This document shows, one piece after another, positions 18,221-25,962 of a DNA stretch of 64,000 bases. The notes under the pieces were generated by a model. That model searched no databases, had not been told where the DNA came from, and saw only the letters and a program-made list of their open reading frames with translations. Every line of letters begins with the position of its first letter. The first letter of the stretch is position 1. Where the stretch lies: the NCBI RefSeq assembly GCF_025567215.1, contig NZ_JAOQKB010000002.1:186001-250000 (forward strand), given 5' to 3'. The position numbers and the translations under genes were made by a program. Source of the DNA: Huintestinicola butyrica (GTDB lineage Bacteria > Bacillota > Clostridia > Oscillospirales > Ruminococcaceae).

Positions 18221-18248
18221 TATACTCCGCTTTAATTTCAAAAAACTA

Positions 18249-18277
18249 TAGACAAACAGAACATAATATGCTATAAT
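18249..18277 (+). promoter_or_regulatory. Sigma-A promoter for the disordered repeat protein
   Basis: TAGACA, 17 bp, TATAAT, about 40 bp before the start at 18319. The -35 region shares the 14-base string AAACTATAGACAAA with the arm of the neighbouring palindrome, so it may come from a decayed extra arm. Confidence 0.65.
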
Positions 18278-18318
18278 GATGTAAATGCACCAAAATCATT
18301 CAAGAAAGCAGTGAAAAT

Positions 18319-19002
18319 ATGTTCTTATTCAACAAATCAAAAAAAAATGAAGCTCCCGCACCTGCTCCTGTTCCAAGCAAGCCCGCTTCATCACCAATAA
18401 AGCAGCCCGTCAATGCAGATGACTTTTTCAAGGACATGGGAAGAAAGCCCAAGCCTAAAAAGGTGGATTTCAACATTGAATCCCCCGAGATAACAGGCCT
18501 CAGGGAAGCGCCTCTCCCCCGCCCCGAAAGCACTCTGTCAAACCTTGACACAGATGCAATTTCCACTGACGGACTGAGAGACAAGACCCTTGACGAGGAA
18601 GAGGGTCTGGGTAATATCAAGACGGTTGATGTTGAAGAAATTGATGCAGAGATGGACGAAATTCTTCCCGACAAAACCGCAAATCCCGTTCATTACATAC
18701 CCTTTGAGATACCCGATGAAGAGCCTGCTCCATCCTCCGACCCACTTGACCCCGACAGCTTTTTCAGGGACATTGACAAGCGCAGGAATAGAAAGCCCAA
18801 AACCACTATCGAAGCTCCCGAAGTAACAGGTCTGAGGGACGCTCCCGAGGCTGCTCCGGAAAGCGATATCTCGGATATCGACACCGATGCTCTGAGCACC
18901 GACGTTCTCCGTGACAAGACCCTGCCCGATAACAGCTTTGTTCACGGCGACATCAACGTTATAGACACGGACAATATCGACACAAGCTCTTTAAGAGACT
19001 GA
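18319..19002 (+). CDS. Disordered acidic protein with an internal duplication
   Basis: 227 residues, not recognised. After a basic, Pro/Ala-rich start, two related blocks appear: residues about 34-91 and 145-201. Both run D-x-F-F-[KR]-D ... K-P-K ... E-[IV]-T-G-L-R-[ED]-A-P ... P-E-S ... L/I-D-T-D-A-[IL]-S-T-D-x-L-R-D-K-T-L. There is no signal peptide, membrane helix or hydrophobic core, so it is probably unfolded and cytoplasmic, perhaps a scaffold or a partner of another protein. The ribosome site is weak but a good promoter stands in front. It ends in a terminator shared with the opposite operon. Confidence 0.7.
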   Translation: MFLFNKSKKNEAPAPAPVPSKPASSPIKQPVNADDFFKDMGRKPKPKKVDFNIESPEITGLREAPLPRPESTLSNLDTDAISTDGLRDKTLDEEEGLGNIKTVDVEEIDAEMDEILPDKTANPVHYIPFEIPDEEPAPSSDPLDPDSFFRDIDKRRNRKPKTTIEAPEVTGLRDAPEAAPESDISDIDTDALSTDVLRDKTLPDNSFVHGDINVIDTDNIDTSSLRD

Positions 19003-19019
19003 TCTTATACTAAACACAA

Positions 19020-19058
19020 AATCTCCCTATGAACATAACGTTCACAGGGAGATTACTT
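19020..19058. terminator. Bidirectional terminator
   Basis: AATCTCCCT / AGGGAGATT arms with further inner pairing TGAAC/GTTCA. It separates the disordered protein gene from the converging solute-binding lipoprotein gene. Confidence 0.75.
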
Positions 19059-19061
19059 TTG

Positions 19062-20507
19062 TTACCGGAGCTTGTCTATCTGAGCGTTTATCTCTTCAAG
19101 ACCTGTGTTTACGGTATCAACAATGGAATCTCTTGTGGAGTACCAGTCGGTGCCGTTTATAGCCTGATTTATGCTGTCGCTGAGGAGAGTAGAATAATCG
19201 GAGGGAAGTCCGCCGTAGATATCACGGACAGGATTTTCGGAAGTAAGTCTGTGGACTTCGTGCTTCATCTCAACCATTTCATCGGACCAGCCATAATCGT
19301 TCTTATGCTTTTCATCGCTTATCTTGATAGCGCTTTCATCGTTGTAGGAAGCGATAACACACTCCATGAGCCTTGCAACACCCTCGGGGTTCTGAGCGCC
19401 CTTACAGAGGTTGTAGCAGTCGATCTCAGCATTGTAATAATACTTGTCAGCCTGCTCGTCACGGGGAATGGGGACAAAGAAAACATCCTCCGCAGAGCCG
19501 AATGTTTTTGTCCATATCTCGGGGTCGGACTCTATCTCGTAAAGTCCGCCGATGTAGAACAGCTCTTTGCCCTCACCCATGAAGTTTATCTGCGGATTAT
19601 AGGAGAAAAGGGATTTGTCAAAGATAAGACCGTTGCTGTAAAGGTCGTACTGGAAGGTCATTGCTCTTTCAAGCGAGGGGTCCATAAGGTTGCTCTTGAC
19701 CTTGCCGTTTTCCAGTGAAATTGAGGGAACGCCGCTGGCAAGGTAAAGAGGTGTGCAGTTGAACCAGCCGTCCAGACCGTACTGACCTGCATCGGTATCA
19801 ACAAAACCAAGAAGCATCTCTCTGAACTTTTCAAGTGTCCACTCGCCGTTTGCGTAAAGCTCTGCGGGATCCTCAAAGCCCATATTTTCGATGGTCTGCT
19901 TGTTGTAATATACAACGTAGCCCTCAGTAGCCTGGCACGCCATAAGATAATGCTTGCCGCCTACGGCATACTGGTCGTTCAGGGACTGAACGCTCTGCCA
20001 GATAGGGCTGTCCCAGTCAACATAATCATCGTAGCTTTCGGTCATGCCTGAGATAACGTACTGGGGAATTGCCTCTATTGCGGGGAAGAAGTCGATGCCC
20101 TCGCCGCTGAGAACGTATGTGGAAAGGTCGGAGGACTGATTTGCCCATGTGGTGGGATAATACTTTATCTCTCCGCCGTATTTTTCCTCGAAAAGCTCCA
20201 CGGAAACGGGCTTGCTGTTGCCGAAGCCTGTGGGATGCCATGGGTCATAGAAGGACAGCCACTTGATGGTCTTGTTCTCCAGCTCCTTGTCGGTAAGGGT
20301 CTCTGCCAGAGCGGACACCTGCTCCTGCTGCTCGGGAGCGAGAGTTTCGGTGTTTATCTCAACGGTCATCTGAGTGGTAGCCTCAGAGGTAGTGTCAAGA
20401 AGTCTGCCATGCTCGCCTGAATCGGAGGAGGAATCGCCGCAGCCTGCAAAGCCTGCGGAAAGCATCACTGCTGCTGTTATTGCTGCTGTTTTTCTGAAAT
20501 TTCTCAT
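19062..20507 (-). CDS. Extracellular solute-binding lipoprotein, probably for sugars
   Basis: 481 residues. Basic start, hydrophobic helix and a lipobox-like F-A-G-C (Cys23), so it should be lipidated and held on the outer face of the membrane. The rest resembles family-1 ABC sugar-binding proteins (G-E-W-T-L-E-K-F-R-E-M, Y-N-K-Q-T-I-E-N-M-G-F). The ATG at 20507 has GAAAGGAACG upstream, lying in the end of the GH5 gene; the gap between them is 1 bp. No permease genes are nearby, so it must work with a transporter encoded elsewhere or serve as a glycan-capture protein. Confidence 0.85.
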   Translation of the reverse strand: MRNFRKTAAITAAVMLSAGFAGCGDSSSDSGEHGRLLDTTSEATTQMTVEINTETLAPEQQEQVSALAETLTDKELENKTIKWLSFYDPWHPTGFGNSKPVSVELFEEKYGGEIKYYPTTWANQSSDLSTYVLSGEGIDFFPAIEAIPQYVISGMTESYDDYVDWDSPIWQSVQSLNDQYAVGGKHYLMACQATEGYVVYYNKQTIENMGFEDPAELYANGEWTLEKFREMLLGFVDTDAGQYGLDGWFNCTPLYLASGVPSISLENGKVKSNLMDPSLERAMTFQYDLYSNGLIFDKSLFSYNPQINFMGEGKELFYIGGLYEIESDPEIWTKTFGSAEDVFFVPIPRDEQADKYYYNAEIDCYNLCKGAQNPEGVARLMECVIASYNDESAIKISDEKHKNDYGWSDEMVEMKHEVHRLTSENPVRDIYGGLPSDYSTLLSDSINQAINGTDWYSTRDSIVDTVNTGLEEINAQIDKLR

Positions 20508-20508
20508 A

Positions 20509-21648
20509 TCAATCGTTCCTTTCAAGTTCCTTGACAGCCATGAGGTCGCTCAGAAGCTGTTCATCATAAAATTTTGCATCAAGGCGGTTGTAGAAAACTC
20601 CTGTGATATCCCACAGAACAGGGCATATTCCACGGATATATGCCGCTTCGCAGACAGAGGAAAGATACTTTCTTATCATCTCATCGGTCTTATTTTTGGT
20701 GGAGGTTCCGAACTCACCCATTATAACCGGGATACCCTTGTCGATAAAGGTAGTTTTCAGCAGATCCATATTTCTGTTAAGCTCGGCATAATCCGCATCT
20801 GTACCCCACTCGCTGCGTGCCTTGCCCCAGCTTGCGTCCTTATCAAGGATAGCAAAGGTGGAGGGAGTGTAGTAATGAATGGAAACTGCACATCTGCCTG
20901 CGGGGTCGTCGGGCATTTTGAAAAGCTCGTCGCAGGTAAGCTCAACATCGGTGTTGTAGCCTGCAATGAGCAGGTGGCGCTTTTTGTTGTTGCCGCCGGA
21001 ATTTCTTACGATATCAACGAATTTCTGGTTGATATCGTTCAGGATACCGAAAGACAGCTCCTTATCGCCCTCACCGCTGCTGCGGTTCCATATCTCTTCC
21101 CAGCCGCCATCTTCATTAAGGGACTCGAACATGAGATAGTCGCTGTAATTCTTGAAATGGTCGGAAAGCTGAGTCCAGATGCGCTCATACTTGTACATAC
21201 ATTCATCTCTGTCCTCTTCATTGGCAAAGCGTGAGAACCAGCCGCCGTCCCAGTGGATATTGACGATAACGTACATTCCGGTATCAAGTGCCCAGTCGAT
21301 GACCTCGGTAACTCTTGCAAGGTAATCGTGGTCGATGTCATAATTGCCTGTCATAAGATTTGACCACGCAACAGGTACACGGAGAACGCCGAAGCCGCTG
21401 TCGGCATAGCCCTGTATCATTTTCTGAGTGATCGTCGGACTTCCCCAGCCTGTTTCGTATGCCTGTACGGAGCTGAGTGACATTCCGCTGGATTCAAAGG
21501 TGTTGCCCAGATTGATGCCAACGCCCATATCGTTCACGATCTCGGCGGTGGTCATATCCCGCATTTCGCCCTTTTTGTCGCAGCCCGTAAAGCAGGCGGC
21601 GGACATTATCACTGCCATTATAAGCGGCAGTATCCTACGTTTTTTCAT
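20509..21648 (-). CDS. GH5-family secreted beta-glucanase lipoprotein
   Basis: 379 residues. Lipoprotein signal ending F-T-G-C (Cys23), then a GH5 (beta/alpha)8 catalytic domain: G-I-N-L-G-N-T near the start, proton donor in F-E-S-L-N-E (Glu179) and nucleophile in M-G-E-F-G (Glu312). The motifs fit the cellulase/xyloglucanase-rich subfamily 4, but the polymer substrate is not certain. No dockerin or carbohydrate-binding module is present. AAAGGGAGAG precedes the ATG. It heads an operon with the solute-binding lipoprotein, so hydrolysis and capture of the same glycan are likely linked. Confidence 0.92.
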   Translation of the reverse strand: MKKRRILPLIMAVIMSAACFTGCDKKGEMRDMTTAEIVNDMGVGINLGNTFESSGMSLSSVQAYETGWGSPTITQKMIQGYADSGFGVLRVPVAWSNLMTGNYDIDHDYLARVTEVIDWALDTGMYVIVNIHWDGGWFSRFANEEDRDECMYKYERIWTQLSDHFKNYSDYLMFESLNEDGGWEEIWNRSSGEGDKELSFGILNDINQKFVDIVRNSGGNNKKRHLLIAGYNTDVELTCDELFKMPDDPAGRCAVSIHYYTPSTFAILDKDASWGKARSEWGTDADYAELNRNMDLLKTTFIDKGIPVIMGEFGTSTKNKTDEMIRKYLSSVCEAAYIRGICPVLWDITGVFYNRLDAKFYDEQLLSDLMAVKELERND

Positions 21649-21692
21649 TGCGCTCTCCCTTTCTGTTGGCGTTTCGTGCTTGGTATAATTAA

Positions 21693-21721
21693 ATTATAAT
21701 TGGTATTTTGGTTTGTTTCAA
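21693..21721 (-). promoter_or_regulatory. Sigma-A promoter for the GH5-solute-binding operon
   Basis: On the minus strand TTGAAA, 17 bp, TATAAT, about 45 bp before the GH5 start. Confidence 0.75.
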
Positions 21722-21855
21722 TAGCTAAAGGGGTCGTTTCAGCTGACTTTTTGTGCATTTTTCAGAATTGTATTGTTGAAAATCTGTCAGCTTATCCGCT
21801 TTTTTATATGCAGCCATTCTTAGCCCGAATTACCATGAATTTGTTGCAAAAATTA

Positions 21856-21885
21856 TTGACAAGTCACGCAGAATAGTGGTATAAT
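21856..21885 (+). promoter_or_regulatory. Sigma-A promoter for obgE
   Basis: TTGACA, 18 bp, TATAAT, about 50 bp before the obgE start. Between it and the divergent GH5 promoter (21722-21855) I see no further feature. Confidence 0.75.
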
Positions 21886-21937
21886 AAATATTATTGTATA
21901 GTCACAGTTGCCAAAACAGCTCGGAAGGAGATCTGAA

Positions 21938-23218
21938 ATGTTCGTAGATAAGGCAGTCATAAAAATAAAGGCCGGGGACGGCGGCGACGGCGCTGTTTCC
22001 TTTCACCGTGAGAAATATGTAGCGGCAGGCGGTCCCGACGGCGGCGACGGCGGCAAGGGCGGAGATGTCGTTTTTGTCGTTGACGACAGTATGTCTACCC
22101 TCATCGACTTCCGCTATAAAAGGAAATTTACCGCAGAACGTGGTCAGGACGGTTCTTCAAGGAACTGCACAGGCAAAAATGCTCCCGACCTTATAATAAA
22201 AGTACCCAGAGGCACACTTGTTCGTGAGTCCGCCACAGGCAGAATAATGGCAGATATGTCATCGGACGAGCCTAAGGTGCTGGCAAGAGGCGGCAAGGGC
22301 GGCAAGGGAAATGCACGTTTTGCCACCCCCACAAGGCAGATACCCAAGTTCTCAAAGCCCGGCTTCCTGGGCGAGGAGTTCGAGGTAACTCTCGAGCTGA
22401 AGCTCCTTGCGGACGTGGGTCTGGTTGGCTTCCCCAACGTTGGAAAGTCAACGCTCATATCCGTTGTTTCAGCTGCAAAGCCAAAGATAGCAAACTATCA
22501 TTTTACCACACTTACTCCCGTGCTGGGCGTTATCAAGCTCCAGGAGGGCAAGTCCTTTGTAATGGCTGATATCCCCGGTCTTATCGAGGGTGCTTCCGAG
22601 GGCGTGGGTCTGGGTCATGAGTTTCTCAGGCACGTTGACCGCTGCCGTCTTATCATTCACGTTATTGATGTATCGGGCAGCGAGGGCAGAGATCCCAAGG
22701 AGGATTTCGACATCATCAACCGTGAGCTGAAAAACTTCTCCGAAGAGCTTGCAGAGAGACCTCAGATAGTTGCCGCAAACAAGTGCGATATGGCAACTCC
22801 CGAGCAGATAGATGACCTGAGAAAATATGTGGAGTCCAAGGGACTTGAGATGTACGAGATATCCGCTGCCACAACTCAGGGCACAAAGGAGCTTATCGCA
22901 GCCACAGCAAGAGAGCTGGAAAAGCTTCCTCCCATCAAGGAATATGAGGCAGAGGCTCCCACTCAGGCTGAGCTTGACGAGCAGGCAGGCATGGGCGAAA
23001 GATTTGAGATCACCCGTGGAGACGACGCTGTATTCTATGTGGAGGCTCCGTGGCTTGAACACATCATGCGCACCGTTGATATGGAGGATTACGCTTCTCT
23101 CCAGTATTTCCAGAGAGTGCTGCGCAACACAGGAATTATCGACAAGCTTGAAGAAATGGGCATTGAAGAGGGCGACACCGTTAACATCTTCGGCTTTGAA
23201 TTTAACTTTGTATTCTGA
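21938..23218 (+). CDS. obgE: GTPase ObgE/CgtA
   Basis: 426 residues. N-terminal glycine-rich Obg domain (repeated G-G-D-G-G-x-G-G), central G domain with GFPNVGKST, D-I-P-G-L-I-E-G-A and N-K-C-D, and a C-terminal OCT domain as in Firmicutes homologues. Obg is an essential GTPase in 50S maturation and stress signalling. AAGGAGAT before the ATG at 21938 decides the start. It leads a closely packed series with nudix, mrnC and MBL genes. Confidence 0.97.
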   Translation: MFVDKAVIKIKAGDGGDGAVSFHREKYVAAGGPDGGDGGKGGDVVFVVDDSMSTLIDFRYKRKFTAERGQDGSSRNCTGKNAPDLIIKVPRGTLVRESATGRIMADMSSDEPKVLARGGKGGKGNARFATPTRQIPKFSKPGFLGEEFEVTLELKLLADVGLVGFPNVGKSTLISVVSAAKPKIANYHFTTLTPVLGVIKLQEGKSFVMADIPGLIEGASEGVGLGHEFLRHVDRCRLIIHVIDVSGSEGRDPKEDFDIINRELKNFSEELAERPQIVAANKCDMATPEQIDDLRKYVESKGLEMYEISAATTQGTKELIAATARELEKLPPIKEYEAEAPTQAELDEQAGMGERFEITRGDDAVFYVEAPWLEHIMRTVDMEDYASLQYFQRVLRNTGIIDKLEEMGIEEGDTVNIFGFEFNFVF

Positions 23219-23235
23219 TCAGAGGTGGACAGCTC

Positions 23236-23787
23236 TTGGAGCTTTGGGATATTTACGATAAGGACAGAAATAAAACAGGCAGGACCATGAAGCGTGGCGA
23301 GCCTATGAAGGACGGGGATTATCATCTGGTAGTCCACATCTGCATTTTCAGTTCCGACGGAAAAATGCTTATCCAGCAAAGGCAGCCCTTTAAGGACGGC
23401 TGGAGCAATTTGTGGGATATCACCGTAGGCGGCAGCTCGGTGGCAGGCGACACCAGCATTGATGCGGCTGTACGTGAAGTCCGTGAGGAAGTCGGCATAC
23501 AGCTCTCCCCCGCTGAGCTTCGAAAGACTATGACCATAGATTTCGGTCACGGCTTTGACGATTTCTACACCGTCACAAAGGACGTGGACATTTCATCGCT
23601 GAAACTGCAGTATGAGGAAGTGCAGCAGGTAAAATGGGCTGACGCTGATGAGATAAAGTCGATGATAGACGAGGGGATATTCATTCCATATAACAAGTCG
23701 TTCATTGATGTGCTGTTCCATTTCAAAGACCATGTGGGCACAAGGACTGCGGCGGACACTACAGTTCCTGCTGCAAAGCCCCTTTGA
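23236..23787 (+). CDS. Nudix hydrolase, IDI-like subgroup
   Basis: 183 residues, starting at a TTG with AGAGGTGG ahead. The nudix box is G-G-S-S-V-A-G-D-T-S-I-D-A-A-V-R-E-V-R-E-E-V-G, split here as GG(x)5GD...REVREEVGI. The N-terminus E-L-W-D-I-Y-D-K-D-R-N-K-T-G is typical of the YfcD/IPP-isomerase-like nudix group. These enzymes cleave nucleoside diphosphates linked to another group; the substrate is unknown. Its 3' end carries the ribosome site for mrnC. Confidence 0.85.
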   Translation: MELWDIYDKDRNKTGRTMKRGEPMKDGDYHLVVHICIFSSDGKMLIQQRQPFKDGWSNLWDITVGGSSVAGDTSIDAAVREVREEVGIQLSPAELRKTMTIDFGHGFDDFYTVTKDVDISSLKLQYEEVQQVKWADADEIKSMIDEGIFIPYNKSFIDVLFHFKDHVGTRTAADTTVPAAKPL

Positions 23788-23794
23788 AAGGACG

Positions 23795-24205
23795 GTGGCT
23801 GATATAGAAAAGCGTGAAGTAAATCAATACAGTCCCCTTACGCTGGCATTTCTGGGCGATGCGGTTTACAGTATGCTGGTGCGTGAAAAGCTTGTCATGA
23901 CCGCAAATATGCCTGTAAAAAAGCTTCATCCCGCTTCCGTAAAAAGGGTGCGTGCGTGTTATCAGGCAAGGGCGGCAATGCTCATAGAACCAATGCTCTC
24001 GGAAGATGAGGCGGCGGTGATGAAGCGGGGCAGGAATGCTTCGTGCAGTATGAGCAGTGTTCCGAAAAGCTCAAACCCCGTGGAATATCACAAGGCGACT
24101 TCACTTGAAACGCTGTTCGGATATCTGAGCCTTATGGGCGAGGACAAGCGTATAAGAGAGCTGTTTGAATATATCTGGGAAAACACGGAGGTGGACTCCG
24201 AATGA
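23795..24205 (+). CDS. mrnC: Mini-ribonuclease 3 (MrnC)
   Basis: About 136 residues. The RNase III-like core L-A-F-L-G-D-A-V-Y carries the catalytic Asp, and Y-x-K-A-T-S-L-E-T-L-F-G-Y is the second acidic motif; the double-stranded RNA-binding domain is absent, as in the family. It matures 23S rRNA in Gram-positives. The start is uncertain: I prefer GTG at 23795 with AAAGGA in the nudix stop region, although the spacing is short; an ATG at 23732 inside nudix is the other option. The stop overlaps the next ATG by 4 bp. Confidence 0.88.
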   Translation: MADIEKREVNQYSPLTLAFLGDAVYSMLVREKLVMTANMPVKKLHPASVKRVRACYQARAAMLIEPMLSEDEAAVMKRGRNASCSMSSVPKSSNPVEYHKATSLETLFGYLSLMGEDKRIRELFEYIWENTEVDSE

Positions 24206-24876
24206 TAATGTATGAAAACCTCAATATGATAGAATGCGGCGGCGTCAGCTGCTACATAGTAAAGGGCAAAAATGGCGATGTGCTTATTGACACGGGCAGG
24301 GAGCAGTACAGAGATCACATTGAAACATGGCTCATGAACTACAATGTGAAGCTTATAATCCTCACCCACGGTCATGCCTCTCAGGTGCAGAATGCGGCAT
24401 ATTTTTCAAAGCTGTACAATGCTCCCATAATGGCAAGCCCCCTTGACATGAGCCTTGTGAGTGACAGCTCATCACGTCCGTATTACATAACAAATCCTTG
24501 GGGACATATCCTGAAAAAGCGCAAGGATATGAATATGCGTATGCACATGAACAGCTTTGAGCCTGATATCTGTGTGGAAGAGGGCACTGACCTTTCTCCC
24601 TATGGCATAGATGGCGTTATAGTCAATCTGGAGGGTCACACAAGAGGTTCTATAGGAGTGCTGTGCAAAAGCTCGGTGGGATATGACCTGTACGCAGGCG
24701 ACGCTGTGGCAAATCTCCCATTTCCCATGTTCCCCATGACTGCAGAAAGCCCGCTGCGGGCAAGGGAGGCTATAGAGAGGATCATTGATCTTGCTCCCGA
24801 CCGCATACTCGTCTCCCACGGCAAGCCCATATGCTGCGGAGACAGATCATATAAGTTATTTATTGACAGATCATAG
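24202..24876 (+). CDS. MBL-fold hydrolase with an altered metal motif
   Basis: 224 residues. The metallo-beta-lactamase fold is shown by V-L-I-D-T-G, T-H-G-H, E-G-H-T-R-G-S, Y-A-G-D and S-H-G-K-P. The usual H-x-H-x-D-H is here T-H-G-H-A-S-Q (His56, His58, Ser60, Gln61), so the Asp and third His of the site are replaced; this may leave a single-metal site or none. GGAGGTG precedes the ATG, which overlaps the mrnC stop (ATGA). Substrate unknown. Confidence 0.82.
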   Translation: MIMYENLNMIECGGVSCYIVKGKNGDVLIDTGREQYRDHIETWLMNYNVKLIILTHGHASQVQNAAYFSKLYNAPIMASPLDMSLVSDSSSRPYYITNPWGHILKKRKDMNMRMHMNSFEPDICVEEGTDLSPYGIDGVIVNLEGHTRGSIGVLCKSSVGYDLYAGDAVANLPFPMFPMTAESPLRAREAIERIIDLAPDRILVSHGKPICCGDRSYKLFIDRS

Positions 24877-24928
24877 AAAGCCGACAGGCGGACATAATCA
24901 CTTAAATTTATTTAAAGGAGTTTTTAAT

Positions 24929-25672
24929 ATGTCAGGACATTCCAAATGGAACAATATCAAGAGGAAAAAGGAAGCTACCGACGGCGCTAAGGCTAAGGTA
25001 TTCACAAAGATCGGCCGTGAGATCGCCGTTTGCGTAAAGGAAGGCGGCGGAGACCCCAACAACAACTCCAAGCTCCGTGACCTTATTGCAAAGGCAAAGT
25101 CCAACAACGTGCCCAACGACAACATCGACAGAATCATCAAGAAGGCTATGGGCGACGGCGACAAGACCAACTACGAGGCTAACGTTTACGAGGGCTATGG
25201 TCCCTGCGGCGTTGCTGTTATCGTTGAGACTCTTACCGACAACAAGAACCGTACAGCAGGCGATATCCGCCACTACTTCGACAAGTTCGGCGGCAACCTG
25301 GGTACCACAGGCTGCGTATCCTTCATGTTCTCCGAAAAAGGCATTGTTATTGTTGAGAACACAGGTCTTGACGAGGACAAGGTAATGGAAGACATTTTCG
25401 ACTGCGGCGCTTCCGACTTTACCATGGACGACGACGAGATTGAGATCGAGACTGAGCCTTCCGACGTTGGCGCAGTAAGAGAAGCTCTTGAAGCAAAGGG
25501 CTACAAGGTTATCTCCGCTGAGGCTATGCAGATACCCTCTACTTACACCACTCTCACCGATGAGGACGCTATCAGAAAGATGAACCTTCTCCTTGAAAAC
25601 CTCGAAGAAAACGATGATGTTCAGAACGTATATCACAACTGGGATATGCCTGAGGAAGAGGAAGAAGACTGA
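24929..25672 (+). CDS. yebC: YebC/PmpR-family protein
   Basis: 247 residues beginning MSGHSKWNNIKRKK, the invariant YebC start; AAAGGAG lies before the ATG at 24929. The three-domain family was long annotated as a transcriptional regulator; recent work gives members a role in translation of difficult sequences. Codon use is strongly biased (AAC, TTC, CGT, AAG), which suggests high expression. The tail is very acidic (EEEEED). A terminator follows about 150 bp downstream. Confidence 0.95.
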   Translation: MSGHSKWNNIKRKKEATDGAKAKVFTKIGREIAVCVKEGGGDPNNNSKLRDLIAKAKSNNVPNDNIDRIIKKAMGDGDKTNYEANVYEGYGPCGVAVIVETLTDNKNRTAGDIRHYFDKFGGNLGTTGCVSFMFSEKGIVIVENTGLDEDKVMEDIFDCGASDFTMDDDEIEIETEPSDVGAVREALEAKGYKVISAEAMQIPSTYTTLTDEDAIRKMNLLLENLEENDDVQNVYHNWDMPEEEEED

Positions 25673-25819
25673 TTTTAAACGGCTTCAATACGTCGTTTGG
25701 CGGCTTTTTTCAAAATTGCATTTTTTGCTGAATCAAGAAAAATATATCAAAGCTATGATATACGCAAAGGGTAAAAAATCCGAGTTACGGACTTCTTTCA
25801 GCATATATATTTCGTATAT

Positions 25820-25863
25820 AACGCTTCTTATTTTGTATATTGCAAAGTAAGGAGCGTTTTTTT
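25820..25863 (+). terminator. Rho-independent terminator after yebC
   Basis: Eleven-base stem AACGCTTCTTA / TAAGGAGCGTT (one G-T pair) extended by TTTTG/CAAAG, followed by a run of Ts. Confidence 0.8.
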
Positions 25864-25912
25864 ATGCAAATTTCAAGCCTAATTTGACTGCTGCTCTTTT
25901 TATGGCACAGAA

Positions 25913-25950
25913 AAATGCACTCTCCCGCCGAAGCGAAAAAGTGCATTTGC
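25913..25950 (-). terminator. Terminator after the large surface-protein gene
   Basis: AAATGCACT / AGTGCATTT arms, followed by TTTC on the minus strand. It marks the end of the long minus-strand train that begins near 47.2 kb. Confidence 0.7.
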
Positions 25951-25962
25951 CAATATGCTATA

